From an uncultured Owenweeksia sp. (GTDB lineage Bacteria; Bacteroidota; Bacteroidia; Flavobacteriales; Schleiferiaceae), in the NCBI GenBank assembly GCA_937146805.1, contig CAKZRR010000038.1:62001-126000 (forward strand): 64,000 bases of DNA, read 5' to 3'. A program made the translations under genes and the position numbers. Below the pieces are notes generated by a model. It was given only the letters and a program-made list of their open reading frames with translations. It had not been told where the DNA came from and did no database searches. Numbering within the stretch: position 1 is the first letter of the stretch; every line of letters begins with the position of its first letter. Shown here piece after piece: positions 58,071 through 64,000 of the stretch.

Positions 58071-59381
58071 ATGTCAAATCCTATCACAAACCATCATATA
58101 CACACCTTTACATCAGACTGTGCCCCTAAAACATTTTTAAGAATTATAACCTCCAGTTTTGTTCGAAAAAACCCAAAAATGGTAATGGGTGTTTTACAGT
58201 TTAAGCATACTCGTAATTTGCTGTCTTTTTTAGAAAAGTCGAAAAAAAATAAACCCCTTAACAGGCGTTCTAATATTGATAAGTACATCTCATTCCTAAA
58301 TATTGGAATGAAAAACAATCAAATTGAAATTTTTAGAATGGCCAAACAGGCCTCTGAACTAGTAGATGCCGAAACCAAGTTAATAGGGCTTACCCTAAAT
58401 ATGGATCATATGGATGACCATGAAAAGCCTGTTAAGAATTTTAACACCCAGCTTTTTGAGGCTAAAAAAATTAAGAAAACGTACCCCGATAACTACTTTC
58501 CTTTTGTTTCTATAGACCCTAGAGCCCGTTCAGGCAAGAGCCTTCAAATTTGGGCCAAAAAGTTTTTTGAAAACGGAATACGCAGTAAAACCAGCGGCAC
58601 CGTGTATCCTTATTTTTCTGGAATAAAGCTATATCCCGCATTAGGTTTTTTTCCTTTTGACCCGCGATTAGATGAACTATACGCCTACGCAGAAAAAAAG
58701 GGGATTCCTATTATGAGTCACTGTACCAGAGTAGGCTCCATGTATATTGGTAAAAAAATTGAAGTGCTCATTCCTAAAAAACCTGCCATGTTGTTATTGA
58801 ATGATGACACCGAATCTTTAACAGCTCAAAAAGAAATTTACGAACGTATTGATCGCTACTATCAACAAGGGTGGATAAAGAATAGCAATTGCGGGAATAA
58901 TGATATTGCCTGTGATTTGTTTGGCCACCCTCAAAACTACATTCCGGTAATGCGAAAATTTCCAAAACTTAAAATATGTTTGGCGCATATGGGCGGTACC
59001 GATGAGATGTCATACATGAAAGAGGCGCAACAAAAAACAATGAAAACCAATACCGAGCAGTATAAAATTTGGAAAGTAGATCGATACAATTGGGCGGATT
59101 TGTTGTTAAATCTTATGAAAAAATACCCTCACCTTTACAGTGATGTATCCTATTCGGTAGCCGAAATAAACAGCGGAAACACACTTAATTTAATGCTTGA
59201 GTGGTTTGAAACATTAGATGATGAAGGTAAAAAAATTGGGTACCGTATTTTGTTTGGCACCGACTTTTACATGACCGAGCGCGAAACCCGCGAAGCCGAA
59301 CTCTATACCATGGCAAAAGAAAAATTTGGTGATTGGTATGAGAAATTAGCCGTTGAAAATAGTCGTTCTTACATCTATTAA
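58071..59381 (+). CDS. Amidohydrolase-2 family metal-dependent hydrolase
   Basis: NHHIHTF (HxH), FSGIKLYPALGFFPFDP, PIMSHCTRVGS, ICLAHMGGTDE, ILFGTDFYM, i.e. the ordered metal-ligand and catalytic positions of the family. Confidence 0.8.
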   Translation: MSNPITNHHIHTFTSDCAPKTFLRIITSSFVRKNPKMVMGVLQFKHTRNLLSFLEKSKKNKPLNRRSNIDKYISFLNIGMKNNQIEIFRMAKQASELVDAETKLIGLTLNMDHMDDHEKPVKNFNTQLFEAKKIKKTYPDNYFPFVSIDPRARSGKSLQIWAKKFFENGIRSKTSGTVYPYFSGIKLYPALGFFPFDPRLDELYAYAEKKGIPIMSHCTRVGSMYIGKKIEVLIPKKPAMLLLNDDTESLTAQKEIYERIDRYYQQGWIKNSNCGNNDIACDLFGHPQNYIPVMRKFPKLKICLAHMGGTDEMSYMKEAQQKTMKTNTEQYKIWKVDRYNWADLLLNLMKKYPHLYSDVSYSVAEINSGNTLNLMLEWFETLDDEGKKIGYRILFGTDFYMTERETREAELYTMAKEKFGDWYEKLAVENSRSYIY

Positions 59382-59472
59382 TCAACTGCAGCTGAGATTT
59401 CAAATCAATACTATTTTTAGCCGTGGTTACCCAACTCTCTATGTAAATTAGCGGTCTCAAAAAAACATTGGC

Positions 59473-60315
59473 ATGAGCAAAATAGAATGGACCACCGTTA
59501 CCCAATTTGAAGATATTACCTATAAAAAATGTGGAGGCGTAGCACGCATTGCCTTTAACAGGCCCGAAGTACGCAATGCCTTTAGACCCAAAACAGTGGG
59601 CGAACTATACAAAGCATTTTTAGACGCACGCGAGGATCTAAATATTGGTGTGGTATTGCTTAGTGGCGAAGGCCCATCTAAAAAAGATGGCGGCTGGGCT
59701 TTTTGCAGCGGTGGCGATCAAAATGCACGTGGGCACCAAGGCTATGTAGATGAAGATGGTATGCCGCGCCTAAATATTTTAGAAGTACAGCGCTTAATCC
59801 GCTTTATGCCCAAGGTAGTTATTGCCGTAGTACCCGGTTGGTCGGTAGGGGGTGGCCACAGCCTACACACCGTTTGCGACCTTACATTGGCGAGTAAAGA
59901 ACATGCCATTTTTAAACAAACGGATGCGGATGTAACGAGTTTTGATGGCGGCTATGGTTCTGCCTATTTAGCCAAAATGGTAGGGCAAAAACGCGCCCGT
60001 GAGATTTTCTTTTTGGGTAGAAACTATTCCGCTCAAGAGGCCTTTGAAATGGGCATGGTAAACGATGTGATTCCTCATGATGAACTAGAAAACACCGCTT
60101 ACGAATGGGCTTTAGAGATTTTGGCTAAATCGCCTACCTCTATAAAAATGCTAAAATTTGCCTTTAACCTTACAGATGATGGTATGGTAGGGCAGCAAGT
60201 ATTTGCGGGTGAAGCCACACGCTTAGCCTACATGACAGATGAAGCCAAAGAAGGACGCAATGCCTTTTTGGAAAAACGCAAACCCAACTTTAAAGATATT
60301 AAGTGGATACCTTAG
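59473..60315 (+). CDS. menB: 1,4-dihydroxy-2-naphthoyl-CoA synthase
   Basis: Crotonase fold with FCSGGDQNARG, VVPGWSVGGGHSLHTVCDLTLAS, TDADVTSFDGGYGSAYLAKMVGQKRAREIFFLGR. Confidence 0.96.
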   Translation: MSKIEWTTVTQFEDITYKKCGGVARIAFNRPEVRNAFRPKTVGELYKAFLDAREDLNIGVVLLSGEGPSKKDGGWAFCSGGDQNARGHQGYVDEDGMPRLNILEVQRLIRFMPKVVIAVVPGWSVGGGHSLHTVCDLTLASKEHAIFKQTDADVTSFDGGYGSAYLAKMVGQKRAREIFFLGRNYSAQEAFEMGMVNDVIPHDELENTAYEWALEILAKSPTSIKMLKFAFNLTDDGMVGQQVFAGEATRLAYMTDEAKEGRNAFLEKRKPNFKDIKWIP

Positions 60316-60413
60316 AAAGGTAGCGCCTTTCAAGGTATGGTTTGAAATACGCAGAACTACGTATTTTCATTTTCAATGGTAAAAGGTTATTTTAACCCAA
60401 AAATTTTAGCACC

Positions 60414-61682
60414 ATGAAAACACGATTATTCCTTTCCTTTTTAACCAGCTCTGTTATTACTATATCTGCTTGGGCACAAGGCTGGACTTCTACAGGAGCT
60501 TTACAAGCTACTGGAGACCAATATCTTATTGCCGCAAGCCATGTAGGTAAAAATGTATATGTAGTGGGTAATCAACAAACCTTTGCTTTATCAACCGATA
60601 AGGGTACTACTTGGTCGATTCCTGCTATTACTGCTCCTAGTGGAGCTTTTGCGGGCTTATACGGTACGAATGATAGAGTATATGCCTCCATAAAAATTAA
60701 TACCTACGATTTTGAACTGCATTACTCTTTAGACAATGGCAGCACTTGGATAATAGATACTGCAGGGCTACCGGCTAATTTAACCGCTACTGGTAAGTCT
60801 GCGGTAACTGTGTACCCAATGAGTAATAACTACGTAATTGCGGCCAACAGCACGGAGGCGCGCTACAAAAAATTGGGCGACCCCACTTGGCTTACAACCA
60901 ATATTGATTTTGCGATTATGGATATTACACACCTCAATGGAAAGTGGTTTGCTATTGGTATTTCCAAAATATTGAGCAGCACTGATAATGGCACCACATG
61001 GACACCCATAACAACCAGCGGCTTACCTGTTGGTTTTCAAGGATCTAAAATCACCAATAATTACAGTAACACGTTATATATGTCAAACGCACCTGCTGCG
61101 GGCGGAGAGGACATTTATTATTCCACCGATGAAGGTGCTTCTTGGACCTTGACCAACTCGGCTGGGCATTACACCCATGCAAACCCTTGGGTTGGTGCAT
61201 TATATGCCGTAGGCGATTATGCCTTTGCAGCTGTTTCTCCTGAATTTGCTAACATACAAGATGCTGCTCCATTCTTAGTTTCAAGTACCGCTAGTCCAAG
61301 TTTTGGGGTAGGTGATACCTCGGGTCTTGGTATAGGGCTTACCACTACGTCTTACCCCTTCTTTTTTCATATCGAAGATCAACTTTATACCATGATGGGT
61401 GACTTGTTTTCTAGCAAACCGGGCTTTCCTAGCGGTATATCCGTTTCAGAAAACACTATTAAAGCATCTATTTATCCAAATCCTTGTAAAGATGAGCTAA
61501 CTCTAAATACTGAAATAGGCGCCCACTGGAAATTGTATGCATACAATGGACAATTGCTAATGAACGGAACTGCTTCAAGAACCAACCACAAAATTACAAT
61601 GGCTAAACTTGAAAAAGGCTTGTATCTCCTTACCATTGAAAGCCAACGCGGAACACATTCTTTGAAAATACAAAAGAATTAG
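60414..61682 (+). CDS. Secreted BNR/Asp-box protein with T9SS sorting domain
   Basis: Signal peptide; STDKGTTWSIP, SLDNGSTWIID, STDNGTTWTPI, STDEGASWTLT Asp boxes; C-terminal IYPNPCKDELTLN...GLYLLTIES. Confidence 0.88.
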   Translation: MKTRLFLSFLTSSVITISAWAQGWTSTGALQATGDQYLIAASHVGKNVYVVGNQQTFALSTDKGTTWSIPAITAPSGAFAGLYGTNDRVYASIKINTYDFELHYSLDNGSTWIIDTAGLPANLTATGKSAVTVYPMSNNYVIAANSTEARYKKLGDPTWLTTNIDFAIMDITHLNGKWFAIGISKILSSTDNGTTWTPITTSGLPVGFQGSKITNNYSNTLYMSNAPAAGGEDIYYSTDEGASWTLTNSAGHYTHANPWVGALYAVGDYAFAAVSPEFANIQDAAPFLVSSTASPSFGVGDTSGLGIGLTTTSYPFFFHIEDQLYTMMGDLFSSKPGFPSGISVSENTIKASIYPNPCKDELTLNTEIGAHWKLYAYNGQLLMNGTASRTNHKITMAKLEKGLYLLTIESQRGTHSLKIQKN

Positions 61683-61791
61683 ATCGAATTTGCATGCCTA
61701 AGGCGCAAACCTGTTTGAAGTAAATTTCACGACTTTCTGTCTTTGAAAAAGGGCGTACTTTAGTGCCCTCAAAAAACAATAACATAAAGAC

Positions 61792-62397
61792 ATGAAGAAA
61801 TTAGCATTTATATTGGGTGCTGGCCTACTAAGCTTAGCTTTTGCTGCTAGCTCAGGTTTAAAAATTGGTACAGCAGCCCCAATGGCAGATCATAAAATGA
61901 TGGACATTTCGGAAACGAAAATGAGCCTTAACGACCTTAAAAAGGACAACGGCCTATTGGTAGTTTTTAGTTGCAATACATGCCCATGGGTAATCGCTTG
62001 GGAAGACACCTATCCGGAGTTAGCCAAAATGGCCAAAGAAAATAATATTGGCATGGTGCTGGTAAACAGTAATGCGGCTAAGCGCGAAGGAGATGACTCC
62101 TTAGGTAAAATGCAGGTACACTATAAAAAAGCAGGTTACACTAGCCGCTATGTAGTGGATAAAGACAGTAAATTGGCAAACGCTTTTGGCGCCAAAACTA
62201 CACCCCACGTTTTTCTGTTTAACGGTAAAATGGAACTCGCTTATAAAGGTGCCATCAACAATAAGTTTGATACACGAGAAGAAATACCCACGCAATTTTA
62301 CGTGAAAGATGCCATGCAGCAAATTGCCAAAGGGGAAGAGGTTGCCCTTAATAGCACACAAGAAAAAGGCTGTTCAATAAAAAGAGTAAAGCGCTAA
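61792..62397 (+). CDS. Thioredoxin-family (AhpC/TSA-like) exported protein
   Basis: Signal peptide, LVVFSCNTCPWVIAWEDTYPELAKMA (CxxC), FGAKTTPHVFLFNGKMELAYKGAINNKFD. Confidence 0.87.
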   Translation: MKKLAFILGAGLLSLAFAASSGLKIGTAAPMADHKMMDISETKMSLNDLKKDNGLLVVFSCNTCPWVIAWEDTYPELAKMAKENNIGMVLVNSNAAKREGDDSLGKMQVHYKKAGYTSRYVVDKDSKLANAFGAKTTPHVFLFNGKMELAYKGAINNKFDTREEIPTQFYVKDAMQQIAKGEEVALNSTQEKGCSIKRVKR

Positions 62398-62424
62398 AAT
62401 TATATACGGTTTTTACCCTGTTTT

Positions 62425-62450
62425 AAAAGCACCCTATACGGGTGCTTTTT
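62425..62450 (+). terminator. Rho-independent terminator
   Basis: AAAAGCACCC (62425-62434) TATAC GGGTGCTTTT (62440-62449), T-rich tail. Confidence 0.9.
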
Positions 62451-62529
62451 TATTTTAACAGTGTTTTAGTAAATTCACAGGTACTTTAAACTGACTTTTA
62501 AGCGTTTACCGTTCAAAATAATTGCTACC

Positions 62530-64000
62530 ATGAAAAAGAACTTAGCCTTTTTAGGATTCCTGTTAACCTTTCATCTACTATTTTGGCAACAAGGGCCGGG
62601 CTTAAACCTTAGCCTTTTTACCCTTGCCTCTGTAGTTTGGTTTTATGCCAACAAACCCTTTAGCAAACCCAAAAAACTGGAAGTTTTACTCGCCAGTTCT
62701 TTTCTAATTTGCAGCTTTAGTCATCTTTTAATCAATTCGTATTTAAGCACCGTAATGAGTGCTTTTACCTTTATCACCTTCTATTCTTATTTACATTTAC
62801 GCAACCACTCGGTAGCCGAAAATTTTGTGAATGGCGCCTTGGCCTTTTTTAGCTTTAGAAATCCCATACTTCCCGCTCCACTTTTAAACCCCACTAAGCC
62901 CAAGCCAGCTGGCCTTTTATATACCCGCCTTATTTGGATTCCGCTCTTGTTTTTTGTCCTCTACTTTATCATGTTTTTAGCGGGCAACCCTATTTTCAAA
63001 GACTTAAGTGAAACTGCCTTTGGCCGATTTTTTAAGCTCTTCGAAAACATTTCATGGCCCTACTTCTTTTTTACACTTTTAAGTTTAATTGTAGTGCGCT
63101 GGCTATTTCTAAAAAAACGAAAAAACAAGCTCAATCTTAGTGCAGATAACACTTTAGTTAGGACACGCGCCAAAGGATTTCGGTATTTTAGAGGTATGGA
63201 GCTAAAGCATGAATACCTTACCGCTCTTATCCTTTTCGCGCTTTTAAACGTGCTATTTGTTACTGTAAATTTTATTGATATAAAATGGATTTGGTTTCAG
63301 TTTGAGGTACCTACCGGCTTTAGTCTTAAAGACTTTTTGCACGATGGTGTACTCTATCTCATCCTCTCTTTATTGCTCTCTATGGTGTTGGTTTTTTACT
63401 TTTTTAGGAAAAATTTAAACTTTTACCCCAACAACGTTTGGCTCAAAAGGCTTGCACTATTTTGGGTTTTCCAAAACGGTATTCTCGCCATTTCTGTTAT
63501 TATTCGCAGTTTTTATTACATCGGTTTTCATGGGCTTGCCAGCGGAAGAATTGGCGTGCTAGTATTTTTAACACTGGTATTTTTTGGACTAGTAAGTTTA
63601 GCCATTAAAATAAGTACTCAAAAAAACAGTGCCTTTGTTCTTCGCATTAACTCGGCTTTTGCCTTAATCTTACTAAGCGTTTGTACCACGGTAAATTGGG
63701 ATGGGTTAATTGCCAACGTAAACCTAAATCATGCTCATGCCAATGAAATTGACGTAAACAATTACCTCAACCTTAACCCGCAAGTGTACCCAATTATTTT
63801 TGCCAATTTAGATAAGGTAGAAACACAAATTAGGCAACATAATAACAATGATACCCGCTGGATTAGCTACGATAATATTGATGATTTTAAGGAACGACTT
63901 CTATATAAATCGGAGAGATACCTCAACGAAAGAGCGCAATACCGTAGCTTTAACTCTTGGACCTGGGCAGATGCCCACGCGCAAAAACAATTAACCACTT
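62530..64000 (+). CDS. Multi-pass membrane protein, DUF4173/DUF4153-like, 3' end outside window
   Basis: My translation from ATG 62530: MKKNLAFLGFLLTFHLLFWQQGPGLNLSLFTLASVVWFYANKPF... with many TM segments and C-terminal NLNHAHANEIDVNNYLNLNPQVYPIIFANLDKV. Not in the ORF track because it runs off the edge. Confidence 0.8.
   Translation, partial: MKKNLAFLGFLLTFHLLFWQQGPGLNLSLFTLASVVWFYANKPFSKPKKLEVLLASSFLICSFSHLLINSYLSTVMSAFTFITFYSYLHLRNHSVAENFVNGALAFFSFRNPILPAPLLNPTKPKPAGLLYTRLIWIPLLFFVLYFIMFLAGNPIFKDLSETAFGRFFKLFENISWPYFFFTLLSLIVVRWLFLKKRKNKLNLSADNTLVRTRAKGFRYFRGMELKHEYLTALILFALLNVLFVTVNFIDIKWIWFQFEVPTGFSLKDFLHDGVLYLILSLLLSMVLVFYFFRKNLNFYPNNVWLKRLALFWVFQNGILAISVIIRSFYYIGFHGLASGRIGVLVFLTLVFFGLVSLAIKISTQKNSAFVLRINSAFALILLSVCTTVNWDGLIANVNLNHAHANEIDVNNYLNLNPQVYPIIFANLDKVETQIRQHNNNDTRWISYDNIDDFKERLLYKSERYLNERAQYRSFNSWTWADAHAQKQLTT

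Noticed and set aside
52533-59381. Prophage or integrative element carrying the NACHT gene
   Set aside because: No integrase, transposase, tRNA attachment site or phage structural gene seen nearby; horizontal acquisition remains only a hypothesis.

Overview
The window is chromosomal DNA that looks like a Bacteroidetes/Flavobacteriia-type genome. Supporting signs are many secreted proteins ending in type IX secretion (T9SS) 'YPNPxxG...' sorting domains, few Shine-Dalgarno sites, and a TAnnTTTG-like promoter. Most of it is housekeeping: aspS, tadA, pfkA, mce, purQ, nadD, gmk, yicC, menB, an acyl-CoA carboxylase subunit, a trans-sulfuration enzyme, a CLC channel and a TrkA protein. Between these lie large T9SS-exported beta-propeller/PKD/jelly-roll proteins: a three-gene family at 15.7-28.4 kb and a tandem duplicate at 46.1-51.3 kb. 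Two long edge ORFs are missing from the ORF track because they run off the window: an FnIII/jelly-roll protein at 1-4445(-) and a membrane protein at 62530-64000(+). The best candidate for a poorly described system is at about 52.5-59.4 kb. It holds a 1400-aa single-gene protein with an Mrr-like nuclease domain, a NACHT NTPase and a helical-repeat tail, which is the architecture of bacterial NLR-like anti-phage proteins. Divergent to it is a two-gene cassette of a membrane-anchored protein of unknown function and an amidohydrolase-2-type metal hydrolase. No CRISPR array, tRNA, rRNA or transposase was recognised. All calls come from reading the sequence and translations; no database search was run.
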